DNA of 64,000 nt, from NCBI RefSeq assembly GCF_031628175.1, contig NZ_JAVLVT010000004.1:124001-188000 (forward strand). The letters are read 5' to 3'. Of this stretch, positions 45,504 to 54,585 are shown one piece after another. Position 1 is the stretch's first letter; each line of letters starts with the position of its first letter. Origin of the DNA: Lipingzhangella_A rawalii. Lineage in GTDB: Bacteria; Actinomycetota; Actinomycetes; Streptosporangiales; Streptosporangiaceae. The notes under the pieces are model-generated. The model searched no databases. It saw only the letters and a program-made list of their open reading frames with translations, and was not told the DNA's origin. A program made the position numbers and the translations under genes.

Positions 45504-46478
45504 TCAGGCGGTCCAGTCCAGGTCCGGGGTTTCGTACCCGGGCAGCTCCAGCAGCAGCTCCGGCTCTCCGGGATCCGCCGGGTCACTGACATCGAGCGTG
45601 TAGATCCCGTTGCCGTCGGCGAGCTGCGCGGCAACCGCCAGGTGGGTGCCGTCCGGCGACCAGGTTGGGTTCCACACGCCACCGTGCTCCCGCAGGACCT
45701 CGTGTGCCTCGCCGCTGTCGGGGTCCCGGATCCACAGGCGCACGGTGTCGCCGTGCATGTTCTGCGTGCGGTAGGCAATCTGGTCACCGTGTGGGTTCCA
45801 CTCCGGACCGGTGATCTCCCAGTCCTGGGTGAAGAACAGTTCGGCGTGCTCACTGCCATCCGGGCGCACCAGGCGCATACTCCACACGTTGTGCAGGCCC
45901 TCGTCCCGCGTGTAGACGATCCAGTCGTTCTCCGGCGCCCAGTCCGGGTAGTACCCCTGCTCGGTGATCTGGGTGGCGGCGCCACCGTCGGCATCGCTGA
46001 CGTAGATCCCGTGCTCCGCCGGCGGATTCTGGTGCGCGTAGTCCTCGTAGGCGATCTGGCGCCCGTCCGGGGACCAGGTCGGGTAGCGCTTCCCGGTCCC
46101 GGGGTCGGTGACCTCCGTAACGCTGCCGGCGGCGTCGACACGGAACAGGCTGCTCGGGGAGCCACGGTCGGACTGGAACAGGATCTGTCCACCGTCCGGG
46201 TGCCAGGCCGGCTGGGCGTCCCGATGGTCGCCCTCGGTCCAGGCGGTCGGCGCGTCGTCTCCCGGGGAGACGGCGTAGAGGTTGGGCGCGGTGTCCCCGT
46301 CGAGCTGGGCGTCAAAGACGATCTCGCCGGCTGTGGGGGGTGCTGCGGCCTCGGCGTGGGCCGCGCCCGCGGCCAGGGTGGACAGGCCCACAGCGGTGGC
46401 GGCCGCGAGCGCCGCCCCTGCGGTGACGCGCCGACCCGTGGTTGCTGCGGTTCCGGTGTGCATTGGTGTGGACGTCAT
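45504..46478 (-). CDS. Secreted TolB-like beta-propeller protein
   Basis: 324 residues from ATG 46478. A Tat/Sec-type signal peptide (RRVTAGAALAAATAVGLSTL, cleavage after AHA) comes first. Repeated PD40/TolB blades follow: AQPAWHPDGGQILFQSDRGS, RYPTWSPDGRQIAYEDYAHQ, TWSPDGTHLAVAA and similar, about six in all. A secreted propeller for protein or ligand binding; no catalytic motif seen. It lies next to the attachment-site relic and ends ~200 bp from the arm repeats. Confidence 0.85.
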   Translation of the reverse strand: MTSTPMHTGTAATTGRRVTAGAALAAATAVGLSTLAAGAAHAEAAAPPTAGEIVFDAQLDGDTAPNLYAVSPGDDAPTAWTEGDHRDAQPAWHPDGGQILFQSDRGSPSSLFRVDAAGSVTEVTDPGTGKRYPTWSPDGRQIAYEDYAHQNPPAEHGIYVSDADGGAATQITEQGYYPDWAPENDWIVYTRDEGLHNVWSMRLVRPDGSEHAELFFTQDWEITGPEWNPHGDQIAYRTQNMHGDTVRLWIRDPDSGEAHEVLREHGGVWNPTWSPDGTHLAVAAQLADGNGIYTLDVSDPADPGEPELLLELPGYETPDLDWTA

Positions 46479-46642
46479 GGGTTCACCTCGGTGAAACGGT
46501 CGGTGGCTCGCGCCGGCGGCGCGAGCACTGTTCGTAACCGTTCGACTCCGAATACTGAGCCCGGGTTTACTGCGTGACCGACAGAGGCCATGCAGTAAAC
46601 TCCGCTGGTCGGTGCGGCGTCGTCTAATGGGAGAGTGCGGGC

Positions 46643-48337
46643 ATGGGCGCGGAGGAGCAGGCGGCGCGGACCGATCCACGGGCCGCGGTGCGCACCCACC
46701 TGGCGTCCTCCGGTCCGCTGCGGGTCCCGCTGCGGCGGCTGGTGCGGCACCTCGCGGAGGCCTCGGAGCCACTGCCGTTGGCCCAACTGGTGCGCAGCTC
46801 GGGCCTGTCACGGCGCACTGTGGAGACATTCCTGGCCGTGCTGGGCACCGACCTCGTGCGGGAGGAGTCGGGGCTGGCGCTACGCCCCGACGTCGCCCCC
46901 GAGTACCGGGACCTGGCCGGCACTCCCGCCACCGAGCTGGACGCCGCACAGCTGGCCACCCCGGACGCCGCGCTGGATCCACAGCTGCTGGAGCAGATGG
47001 ACGCGCTGGTGTCGGCCGCTCCCCCGCCCGTGGCGGCGCTGGACCATGTTCCGGCCACCGCCCACACGGTGTTGCGGCGTGCCCTGTGGCTGGCGGCCAG
47101 CTACGAGCTGACCGGACGACGGATCCTGCTGGTGGGCGACCATGACCTGACCTCCCTGGCGCTGATGCTGGTGTGCCCCGAAGTCGAGGCCACGGTGGTG
47201 GATGTGGACGAGCGGTTGTTGACGTTCGTGGCCGAGCAGGCGCACGCCCGGGGGGCACGCGTCCGGTGCCTCGCCGCCGACCTACGGCACGGACTCCCGC
47301 CGGCGGCCACGGGCTGGGCTGACCTGGCCGTGACCGATCCGCCGTACACACCGGAGGGCCTGCGCCTGTTCTGCATCCGCGGCTTGGCGGGGCTGCGGGA
47401 CCGTACCCACGGGCGCCTGGTCGTGGCCTACGGGTTCGGTGAACACCAGCCCAGCCTGGGGCTTCAGGGGCAGCGGGCGATGCAGCAGCTGCATCTGGCG
47501 TTCGCCGCGATCCTGCCCGGGTTCAACCGCTACCACGGGGCCCAGGCCACCGGCAGTGCCAGCGACCTGTACGTGTGCCAGCCCACTCCACAGACGTGGA
47601 AGGCACTAGACCGCGCAGCCCCGCCCGAAACCCACATCTACACGCACGGCCGGCAGTCGCTGGAGGGGGAGCGCGACCCGGTACCCCCGGAAACCGTGAC
47701 CGCCGTGTGGGAGGCCGCGGACGTTGCGGCCGAAGCGAGCACACTGGTGGTCGGCTCGGGCCTCGCGGACACCGCTGCGCCGGGGGTGCGGCACGTGCGG
47801 CTGGACACGGTGCTGACCTCCGGGGTTCCGCGCGGGGCGCGGGCGGATGTGGCGCTCGGCAACCTGGCCGGCGACCCCGGGGGCTGGCTACTGCGGGTGC
47901 TGCTGGCGCTGCGGGTGGAACGGCTGGTTGCGCTGGTGCCGGCCGACCACCCCGATCTTGCCGGTGGTTCCCTCCACCCGGACGTGGCGGCGCTGCTCGC
48001 CCCGCTGTACACAGTGGACTCGCCGCGGGCCGCCGGCTCCGGGTACGCGCTGCTGCGGGCCCGGCGGACGGATCCCGACCGGCTCTCCCCGCACCAGCGC
48101 CTGCTGCGGCGGGTCCTGGAGCGCCCGCACGGCACGGTGGCCACCGTGTGGCGTGAAGCGCTGATCGCACTCGCCGAGGATCTGGGGTTGGGGCGGCTCA
48201 CCAAGAACGAGGCCCGGGCGAGAATCCGGGCGCTGAACCCCGCGCCCGAGCTGCTGGAGGCGCGCCTGGTGGACCTGCCTCGGCAGCGCATGAGTGCACT
48301 GGTGGAGCTGGTCTCCCGCTCCGCGGACGCTCCCTGA
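46643..48337 (+). CDS. BpsA-like aminopropyltransferase (DUF43/branched polyamine synthase family)
   Basis: 564 residues. An N-terminal winged-helix part (PLPLAQLVRSSGLSRRTVET) is followed by a Rossmann methyltransferase-like fold: RRILLVGDHDLTSLALMLVC, TVVDVDERLLTFVAEQA, then the DPPY motif in WADLAVTDPPYTPEGLRLFC. This order is diagnostic of the bis-aminopropyl-spermidine synthase (BpsA) family, which uses decarboxylated AdoMet. A second ~200-residue domain follows, with LVVGSGLADTAAPGVRHVRL. The actinobacterial product is unknown. Last gene before the CRISPR array. Confidence 0.8.
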   Translation: MGAEEQAARTDPRAAVRTHLASSGPLRVPLRRLVRHLAEASEPLPLAQLVRSSGLSRRTVETFLAVLGTDLVREESGLALRPDVAPEYRDLAGTPATELDAAQLATPDAALDPQLLEQMDALVSAAPPPVAALDHVPATAHTVLRRALWLAASYELTGRRILLVGDHDLTSLALMLVCPEVEATVVDVDERLLTFVAEQAHARGARVRCLAADLRHGLPPAATGWADLAVTDPPYTPEGLRLFCIRGLAGLRDRTHGRLVVAYGFGEHQPSLGLQGQRAMQQLHLAFAAILPGFNRYHGAQATGSASDLYVCQPTPQTWKALDRAAPPETHIYTHGRQSLEGERDPVPPETVTAVWEAADVAAEASTLVVGSGLADTAAPGVRHVRLDTVLTSGVPRGARADVALGNLAGDPGGWLLRVLLALRVERLVALVPADHPDLAGGSLHPDVAALLAPLYTVDSPRAAGSGYALLRARRTDPDRLSPHQRLLRRVLERPHGTVATVWREALIALAEDLGLGRLTKNEARARIRALNPAPELLEARLVDLPRQRMSALVELVSRSADAP

Positions 48338-48500
48338 CTGCTGCACGGCATGATTCTTCCTGGAGGGTCTCGTGTCGGGGGGTGGGGGCGGGCGTGGATC
48401 AGCAGAGCGTGGCGGAATACCGCTACCGGACGGTGTGTGAGGTTCCGGGTGGGTAGCCGATCGGGGAGGTCGCAGCGCACTACGGCTCCCCGCGCACCCC

Positions 48501-49140
48501 GGGGCCATCCCCGCGTGCGCGGGGAGCAGCATTCATCGACGGGTTCATGCTGGGGCTGAATAGGGCCATCCCCGCGTGCGCGGGGAGCAGCCCGGATGAC
48601 ACCCAGGACCCGAGTGAGCCCTGGGGCCATCCCCGCGTGCGCGGGGAGCAGGTCCGGGTTGCCACCCTCAAAGTAGAGACCCGGGGGCCATCCCCGCGTG
48701 CGCGGGGAGCAGCAATGGGGGGTTCGTGTTCATCACGCGGGGGTGGGGGCCATCCCCGCGTGCGCGGGGAGCAGGGGTCGGGCGCGGGGTCATCCAGGGG
48801 GTGGTGGGGGCCATCCCCGAGTGCGCGGGGAGCAGCCAGGGACTGCTGGGCGAGCTGCCGAGGGCGCGGGGCCATCCCCGCGTGCGCGGGGAGCAGCCAC
48901 ATCTGACCAGAAGGTGGCCTGGGCAGGTGGGGCCATCCCCGCGTGCGCGGGGAGCAGACACCCTCGCCGCCGTACAGCAGGGGGTCAGCGGGGCCATCCC
49001 CGCGTGCGCGGGGAGCAGCACTACACACGACACAATCATCAACCCATAGAGGGGCCATCCCCGCGTGCGCGGGGAGCAGTCCGGTTCGTCGCTGTGGCGG
49101 CTGCGGTAGTCGGGGCCATCCCCGCGTGCGCGGGGAGCAG
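48501..49140 (-). CRISPR. CRISPR array, 11 repeats and 10 spacers, type I-E-style repeat
   Basis: 29-bp repeats start at 48501, 48562, 48623, 48684, 48746, 48807, 48868, 48929, 48990, 49051 and 49112; spacers are 32-33 bp. The stem is CCCCGCGTGCGCGGGG. Read on the minus strand the repeat is CTGCT-stem-ATGGCCCC, the layout of type I-E repeats with an eight-base 3' handle, so transcription runs right to left. The copy at 48807 has one base changed in the stem (CCCCGAGTGCG) and that at 48562 differs in its first base. No cas gene is adjacent. Confidence 0.97.
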
Positions 49141-49225
49141 ACTCATTCACCTGCAAAAATTACCGGCCAGTAGCAGTGAATATGCAACTTCCCGAAATTC
49201 CGGCAAACGGTATAAACATCGCATA
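49141..49225 (-). promoter_or_regulatory. AT-rich leader of the CRISPR array
   Basis: The DNA right of the last repeat is much richer in A+T than the surroundings (TGCAAAAATTACC, CAGTGAATATGCAAC, GTATAAAC), as expected for a leader carrying the promoter and integration signals. New spacers should enter here, at 49112-49140. The left end lacks such sequence. Confidence 0.7.
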
Positions 49226-49421
49226 TGGGGCGCCCCGGTGGTGGCAGAGTCACCCGCGCCGAGTGCGCGCCCGGGACCGCGGCTGGACGGAAACATGTCA
49301 CCAAGTATGACAGCTGCCCACGGTCCGATGTCGAGGGTTCCCCGGAGGGTCCGGGATACAGCACACGCGCGGCCCCCATCCGCACCGCCCCCCCGACACG
49401 CTGCCCCGACAATGGGTCCAT

Positions 49422-49641
49422 GACTGACGCCCCAGGCCCCGAATCGGAACTGCCCCTGACCAACGTGCGACCGTGGGGCAGTGCACCCCGTGACCTGGTG
49501 CTACGTGACGGCATCACCACCACCGCCGGCGGGCTCGGCGAAACTGCCACCGACAGAATCAACGGACTCACGACCCCACCCAGTCACCCCGGTGCTCTGG
49601 CCTCCGCCATCGCACACGGCCTCACCCTCACAGCCCACTAG
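49422..49641 (+). CDS. Small ORF, possible gene remnant
   Basis: ATG at 49422 opens 72 residues (ELPLTNVRPWGSAPRDLVLR, DGITTTAGGLGETATDRIN). The phrase LTNVRPWGxxxxDLxxRDG resembles the N-terminus of amidohydrolases (metal-dependent deaminase/dihydroorotase type), but the metal-binding HxH and the rest are missing. Either a small unknown protein or a decayed amidohydrolase. Confidence 0.3.
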
Positions 49642-49760
49642 GTAAACGCGATGCGTGCGGCCGGCCTGCGCACCGCGCGAGAGTGCGACTACGACCCCAG
49701 CGTCCTCACCGCGCGTTCCCGAATCGCCTCAGGGACTCCCGCGCCAGGAAACAGCGACCA

Positions 49761-50267
49761 TCAGTCCGTGTAGCCAGAGACCATCTCGTCCATGGGCAGG
49801 TACCAACGGGACTGCGCGACGCAAACCGCAGCCTTGGCCTGCTCCTCCACCACCGGCCCCCAGTCCAGCAGGGCCAACGCCTCCGACACCGAGCAGCGTC
49901 GACGAACGTGGACCCGCCCCTTATCCGGGTCAGGCTTGCGATCCAGGAACCGGATGGCCCGCGCGGCCATCCGCAGCTGCGCGTACGGGTTCGCTCCGCG
50001 GCGCCGCACCTCCTGAAACCCCAGATACACAGGATCAGCGATCTCTATCTGCACCTCCTCGTGAACCTCGCGCACCAGCGTCGCAACCTGGTTCTCATCG
50101 GTCGATTCAGGTCTGCCACCCGGCAGGTTCCACATCGAATCGTCGCACAGCACCGTCACGCGCCCCTGGTCGTCGAAGACGTATCCATACACCTGGGACA
50201 CGTGCATCTCCATAGGCGGGTACACACCCTCGTGCCACAGGTACACCACATCATCTGCCGAAGACAT
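49761..50267 (-). CDS. Nudix hydrolase
   Basis: 168 residues from ATG 50267. Hydrolyses nucleoside diphosphates linked to another group. Nudix box: GGRPESTDENQVATLVREVH, continuing EEVQIE. The glutamates of REVHEE that bind metal are present, while the first glycine position of the canonical box is shifted (Arg). N-terminal strands VYGYVFDDQGRVTVLCDDSM and WNLPG are typical. Substrate unknown. A stand-alone gene at the border of the accessory island. Confidence 0.85.
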   Translation of the reverse strand: MSSADDVVYLWHEGVYPPMEMHVSQVYGYVFDDQGRVTVLCDDSMWNLPGGRPESTDENQVATLVREVHEEVQIEIADPVYLGFQEVRRRGANPYAQLRMAARAIRFLDRKPDPDKGRVHVRRRCSVSEALALLDWGPVVEEQAKAAVCVAQSRWYLPMDEMVSGYTD

Positions 50268-50944
50268 GGCGGCACTCTAGCCACCACCTGCACCACGGCG
50301 GTGGTGACTGACCCGATCGTTGTCCATACTGTGTCCGGGCATGCCAGCCAGGAAATGTTCGGATATCCGTGTGCGTCCGGTCACGACGCCATGGGGCGTA
50401 CCCGCAACGACACCAGCACAGGCCCCAACGCAGCGACCGTGGCATCGCCCGCTGCACCGACACCGTCTACGAACCCGGGGGCGGAACTGGCAGGAGTCGG
50501 TGATCAAGTGATCTGTATTCTCCGCCGCTCCGACCTGGTCGCTCACTGTGTGTGGTCGCTGGGGGCGTAGCGGTTCCAGCTCCCGCCCTCGTCTGGAGTC
50601 AGTGATTCCGGTGAAGAGGTTCACGCGACGCTCTCTGCTGCGAGGTGTTCGATGTGCGTGGATGCCGCTGCCAAGTCGGTGGCGACGAGGCAGCATCGGC
50701 GCTACTGGAGGTGCGGGCGTCGGTTGACTCCGAGGCCAAGCCTGGCTGGGGCGAAATCGTCACCGGCTACACCGCCTCCCAACTCCACCGCGCCGAAGCA
50801 AACCGTTGAGCCCCGCCCGCCTCCGGCGCACACCGGATAGCCGGAGGTGACGGCCGCGACCCCTGCCCGCACACCAAGCACCCCGCCCCGCCGCACCAGC
50901 GGTACGGGGTGCTCTTGTTGGCCGGCCTAGTGGAGGCGATTCCC
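50268..50944. other. Non-coding stretch with a decayed gene end
   Basis: About 680 bp. Near 50690-50810 a plus frame reads ALLEVRASVDSEAKPGWGEI and ends VTGYTASQLHRAEANR before a stop, looking like the C-terminus of a lost gene. It is followed by a hairpin terminator. Nothing else recognised. Confidence 0.4.
50877..50913 (+). terminator. Hairpin terminator after the decayed gene end
   Basis: AGCACCCCG (50877-50885) pairs with CGGGGTGCT (50905-50913), with an inner CCGC/GCGG stem, followed by CTTGTTG. Orientation and place fit the plus-strand gene remnant just upstream. Confidence 0.65.
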
Positions 50945-51463
50945 TCAGTGGAGGATGTCGAGATCGAGGCGTTCTGCGCGGCGCGCGAGGAGGTAGAGGT
51001 GTCCAGCTCGGCGTTGCTGTTCCTTGACCACAGCGAAGCCCTGGGTCTGGTAGTAGGTGACCAGCCGGTCAGCGAAACAGCCGCGCCGTACCCACGTACG
51101 TCCCTGGCGTGCGGCCTCGTTTGTTGCCCACCAGGCGATCAGGGTTCCTGGCTTCCACGCGCGATAGGTGGGGTCGGTGACGGTTGTGAACAGGTAGAGG
51201 CTTGGCTGTTGGGCTTCTGCGGCGGTCCAGTCCTTGGGTGGTGCGTGCGTGGTCACGGTGGTGCATCCCACGATGTGACCGCTGTGGTCGAGCACCCACA
51301 TGTAGCCGTTTCCGGCCTGTGCTGCGAGGTCGTCGACGCTGTCGCGCCAGGACTCTATACCGCGCTGTTCCATCCAGGTACACCGCGCCGCGATCATCCT
51401 GGCAACGCTGTCGGCGTCATCCGCAGTTGATGGACGCATCGTGAACACAGGTTGTCCTCTCAC
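50945..51463 (-). CDS. GNAT-family N-acetyltransferase
   Basis: 172 residues from GTG at 51463, in a GTGA overlap with the asparagine-synthase-like pseudogene (ATG 51439 is an alternative). Transfers an acetyl group from acetyl-CoA. MRPSTADDADSVARMIAARC opens the fold; WVLDHSGHIVGCTTVTTHAP and GTLIAWWATNEAARQGRTWV give the central strands and the CoA-binding helix region; LVTYYQTQGFAVVKEQQR closes it. The tight coupling to a cyclase-like gene suggests it modifies the product of that gene, as in acetylated lasso peptide clusters. Confidence 0.8.
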   Translation of the reverse strand: MRGQPVFTMRPSTADDADSVARMIAARCTWMEQRGIESWRDSVDDLAAQAGNGYMWVLDHSGHIVGCTTVTTHAPPKDWTAAEAQQPSLYLFTTVTDPTYRAWKPGTLIAWWATNEAARQGRTWVRRGCFADRLVTYYQTQGFAVVKEQQRRAGHLYLLARRAERLDLDILH

Positions 51464-52655
51464 GATAGGAACGCAACCGCGCTCAGGTGCAAACTCAGCA
51501 CTTCCAGCAGCTTCGCGTCGCACTCCGCGCTATAGCGGGCGGTGGTGAGTCGCTCGACCGCGCCACGCAACCCGTCCGGGTCGACCAGCCCTGCGTCGAA
51601 CAGCGGCGATCCCTCGACGAGCATACGATCGAACAGCTTCGGTGCGTGGGTCGTAAGCGTGTGTTCGACGACCTCGGCGAAGGATTCCCGCTCAACCGGG
51701 TACACGACGTCCTCACTCATGCCGAGGGCGTCCAGGCGCTGGCGTTGCAGCTGCTTCAACTCGCGCCACACGAACGGGAGTTGCTCCCCGAGTCGTACCA
51801 TGTCCGGATCAGCGAACGGGTGGATCGGCCACAATCCTTCTCGCAGCAGGACGGGTGCGGTGGTCTCCAGCGAGAGTAAGGTCATGGAGTTGACCAACGC
51901 TGGGGGCGCGATCCCGTCATCGGCGAACTCCAGCACGCTTGACGCTCTCGGCCCGACCCAGGGGAGGATCTGGGTATCAGTGGTCTCACCCAACCCCCTA
52001 TGCGGTTCTTCGTCCTGGGTGAGTGCCACCATCTCGTCACCGCCGAGCCCGGTCACGACGGCGCGGACGCCAGCTTCCGAGACCGCGCGCGCCATCTGCG
52101 TGAACGGATGGTGCAATGGGTCTTCGGTCGGAGCGATCATGTCTCCACCGACCCAGCGGCACCCGGGCCCCAGTGGCGCGTGTTGCATGGCGTCGATGAC
52201 GATGTCGACTTCGGCAAACCGCACCCGGGATCGCATCTCGGCGCGGCGCCTGATCTGCTGCTCGCGGCCCGGCCCCCGATCAGCAGTGTTGCCGTGGAGA
52301 ATCGGCCGGGGTGACGTTCGGCGGCGCGGGTGGCCACGGTACCCGAGTCGAACCCTCCAGTCAGATGCAGCAGAGTGGTTTCGTCAGCCCAAGGGCGCCG
52401 GTCCATCGCGGCGTCCATGGTCCCGACGAAGGCGCCCAGTACGTCGGCGTCCGACGCCAACTCCCGAGGTGTGCTGTGTATGGCGGGTTCGGGGTAACTG
52501 ATCCACAGATGCTCCCCGAAGTGCGCGACGGCGCGTTCGGTGAGCCGGTGCACGCCTCGAAACAGCGTGTCTGTACTGTATCGCGGTCGGTAGATCAGCA
52601 GCCGGGCTGCCTCCCGCGGGTTGATACCGGTGACGTGGTTGCGAAGGTCTGCCAT
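51460..52655 (-). pseudogene. Asparagine-synthase-like (lasso peptide cyclase-like) gene, truncated and frameshifted
   Basis: Two frames together encode the synthetase domain of AsnB-like enzymes. Part 1 (from 52655) has the ATP-pyrophosphatase motif LHLTGGFDSGTVATRAAERH. Part 2 (to 51460) has VTGLGGDEMVALTQDE, VLLREGLWPIHPFADPDMVR and RQRLDALGMSEDVVYP. The frame changes near 52240-52270. The N-terminal glutaminase-like domain is missing; sequence homology stops around 52680, where a repeat shared with another DUF397 site begins. Such proteins make the isopeptide bond of lasso peptides. No precursor or leader peptidase is left nearby. Confidence 0.7.
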
Positions 52656-52794
52656 GTTCCAGGAGCCGAACAGGGCATGCCTATTGTCGGCTAGATACAG
52701 GGGGGGTGGTGCGGGCAGCGCCAGCGCCCATCCGTATCGGGGCGTGCCCGGGCCAACAAGGCCCGCCAGCCACAGGCCGATGATGCCCGCTGAG

Positions 52795-52983
52795 CTACAG
52801 CTCTCCGTCCCGCACGGCGTGGAGGAAGGCCCGCCACTCGACGGCGCTCAGGGTGAGGTGGCCGTGGGCGGGGTGCTGAGAGTCGCGCAGGAGGACCCGG
52901 GCGATATCCGTGCGGCACTCGACGCAGTTGCCGCCGTGACCATCACTGTAGCTGGACTTGCGCCAGATGAGCTGGTTGTTCAT
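52795..52983 (-). CDS. DUF397 protein
   Basis: 62 residues: NNQLIWRKSSYSDGHGGNCV, ECRTDIARVLLRDSQHPAHG, LSAVEWRAFLHAVRDGEL. Canonical DUF397 with the WRKSSYS, NCVE and RDS motifs. These small proteins act with the neighbouring XRE/DUF5753 regulator, probably as an antagonist or toxin-like partner, in the Streptomyces WhiJ-type systems. Nearest regulator at 53152-54000, same strand. Confidence 0.92.
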   Translation of the reverse strand: MNNQLIWRKSSYSDGHGGNCVECRTDIARVLLRDSQHPAHGHLTLSAVEWRAFLHAVRDGEL

Positions 52984-53151
52984 GGAAGCTCTCCTCGCAC
53001 CCGTTGGATCATCTCGGCCGAGGCTGAAGGGGACAGGGCCTTGGCCTGAAGGGGATCCTCCAGCGCCAGGCTGGACACCATGGTCTCGGTGTACCGCACC
53101 TCGCTCTGGTCCTGGGGTGTATAACGGTGGAACACGCCGTCCAGCGTTGTG

Positions 53152-54000
53152 TCAGGTCAGTGCCTCGATCGCCGCGTTGATGAGTGCTCGCGCCTGCGCC
53201 CCGTAGACGGCCTGCTCGGCGAGCAGCGAGAACGTCCGGCCGTACATCGCGATCTCGCCGGGCTGGGTGATGCGCAGAAACCCGGAGACAAGTTCGACGT
53301 CCAGCTGGACGTCGTCGAACATCCAGAAGCCTTCGACCGGCAGCATGGCCGAGCGGTCGGCGCCCAGCGGTATCACGCCCAGCGCTACGGAGGGCAGCGA
53401 GGCCGCCTCCAGCAGGTGTCCGAGCTGCCCCGCCATGGCCTCCGTCCCGCCGACGGGGTGACGCAAGACGCTCTCTTCCAACACCACCGCGAACCGGTGG
53501 TCGCCTTCCCGGACGACACGTTGCCTGTCCAGGCGCGTTTGTACGGTCGCGGCCACGTCATCCGGGACCGTACGCAGGTTCCTGACCCCGAACAGCACGG
53601 TCGCAATATACGAGCTGGTCTGCAAGGGTCCAGGCACGAGCTGGGACTGGTAGATCCGGAATCGGCGAGTACGTTCCCACAGAGGCTGCACGGAACGGTT
53701 GATCGCATCGAACCCGCTGCACTCGAGCCGCCTCCACGAGACGAACATCTCCTCGACCGACCGCAGCGTCTGCACGAGGTCGGCGACCTCTTCCACGGCA
53801 TCGCAGACTTCACACCAGCGGCGAACGTCCTCGGGCGTGGGTCGTTGCCTGGCGTGTTCGATCTTGCTGACCTTGGAGGAGTGCCAGCCTGCGCGCTCTG
53901 CCAGGACGAGCCCGCTGAGTCCGGCATCGGTCCGGATTTCCCGCAGGCGGACACCGAGAGACTGGAGCGCCTGCTGGGCACTCGACCAGGGGGAAGACAC
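53152..54000 (-). CDS. XRE regulator with DUF5753 domain (WhiJ-like)
   Basis: 282 residues from GTG at 54000. HTH: LGVRLREIRTDAGLSGLVLA, then WHSSKVSKIEHARQRPTPED. The C-terminal DUF5753 (~105-280) has YQSQLVPGPLQTSSYIATVL, VVLEESVLRHPVGGTEAM and LPVEGFWMFDDV. The family pairs with DUF397 proteins and controls development, antibiotic or stress genes in actinobacteria. Its partner is the DUF397 gene 168 bp downstream. Confidence 0.9.
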   Translation of the reverse strand: MSSPWSSAQQALQSLGVRLREIRTDAGLSGLVLAERAGWHSSKVSKIEHARQRPTPEDVRRWCEVCDAVEEVADLVQTLRSVEEMFVSWRRLECSGFDAINRSVQPLWERTRRFRIYQSQLVPGPLQTSSYIATVLFGVRNLRTVPDDVAATVQTRLDRQRVVREGDHRFAVVLEESVLRHPVGGTEAMAGQLGHLLEAASLPSVALGVIPLGADRSAMLPVEGFWMFDDVQLDVELVSGFLRITQPGEIAMYGRTFSLLAEQAVYGAQARALINAAIEALT

Positions 54001-54029
54001 GAGGTCTAGTCTGCCGTGACGCCGGGCGA

Positions 54030-54557
54030 TCAGGCAGGGTGGTACTTCTCGTGTGGAACCGCCCGCTGCCACACTGCCTCGAATGCGGCCCGGCAGAGTT
54101 CCACCGTGTCCCGCGTCTCGATGACCTCGATGTCGTCGTGCTCCGGGACTTCTCCTTCGCCCGTGAAGTGGAGGAAGACGACGGTGGACTCATCGAGCAG
54201 CCAGAAGTCGTTGCCCGGCAGCGCCAGGTCGGATGCCTGGCGCCGTGGGAGCCAGCGGACCTCCTCCCCTGCATTGACGTTGGTAAAGGTCACGTCGTAC
54301 TCGTAGCGCATGTAGTCACTGAGCGGCTCAGAGACGATGCGCGCCCGCCGCATTCGCACCCCGTGCCCGACTTGATCCGCGACCAGTTGCGCCCACGCAC
54401 TCCACCAGGAACCGCGATCGGCGGGGTCGTGCCGGAATCCCTGCCGCCACGCCGCGAATCCGGGATCGCTGCGCATATAGCCGTCGCGCATCTCTAGGTG
54501 CAGCGCCGAGTGTCCACACCCACGGATCAGTTCTTCCAGGCTCTGTGCTGCGGTCAT
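54030..54557 (-). CDS. DUF6879 family protein
   Basis: 175 residues from ATG 54557. Conserved segments: HSALHLEMRDGYMRSDPGFA, RMRRARIVSEPLSDYMRYEY, GEEVRWLPRRQASDLALPGN and DFWLLDESTVVFLHFTGEGE. DUF6879 genes always travel with XRE/DUF397 clusters in actinobacteria; biochemical role unknown. It lies between the XRE gene (29 bp after its stop) and a small conserved gene (28 bp before), all on the minus strand. Confidence 0.85.
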   Translation of the reverse strand: MTAAQSLEELIRGCGHSALHLEMRDGYMRSDPGFAAWRQGFRHDPADRGSWWSAWAQLVADQVGHGVRMRRARIVSEPLSDYMRYEYDVTFTNVNAGEEVRWLPRRQASDLALPGNDFWLLDESTVVFLHFTGEGEVPEHDDIEVIETRDTVELCRAAFEAVWQRAVPHEKYHPA

Positions 54558-54585
54558 TCCTTCACCTTCGGTGGTCGTCGCGATA

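Noticed and set aside
48480..49423. Long overlapping ORFs through the CRISPR array encoding repeated ARGA/CAGS-type peptides
   Set aside because: They are translations of the repeats (61-62-bp period, not constant in frame) and have no start signals; the DNA is a CRISPR array.
50945..52655. An intact asparagine synthetase for primary metabolism
   Set aside because: The glutaminase domain is missing, the frame is broken and it is coupled to a GNAT gene in an accessory region.
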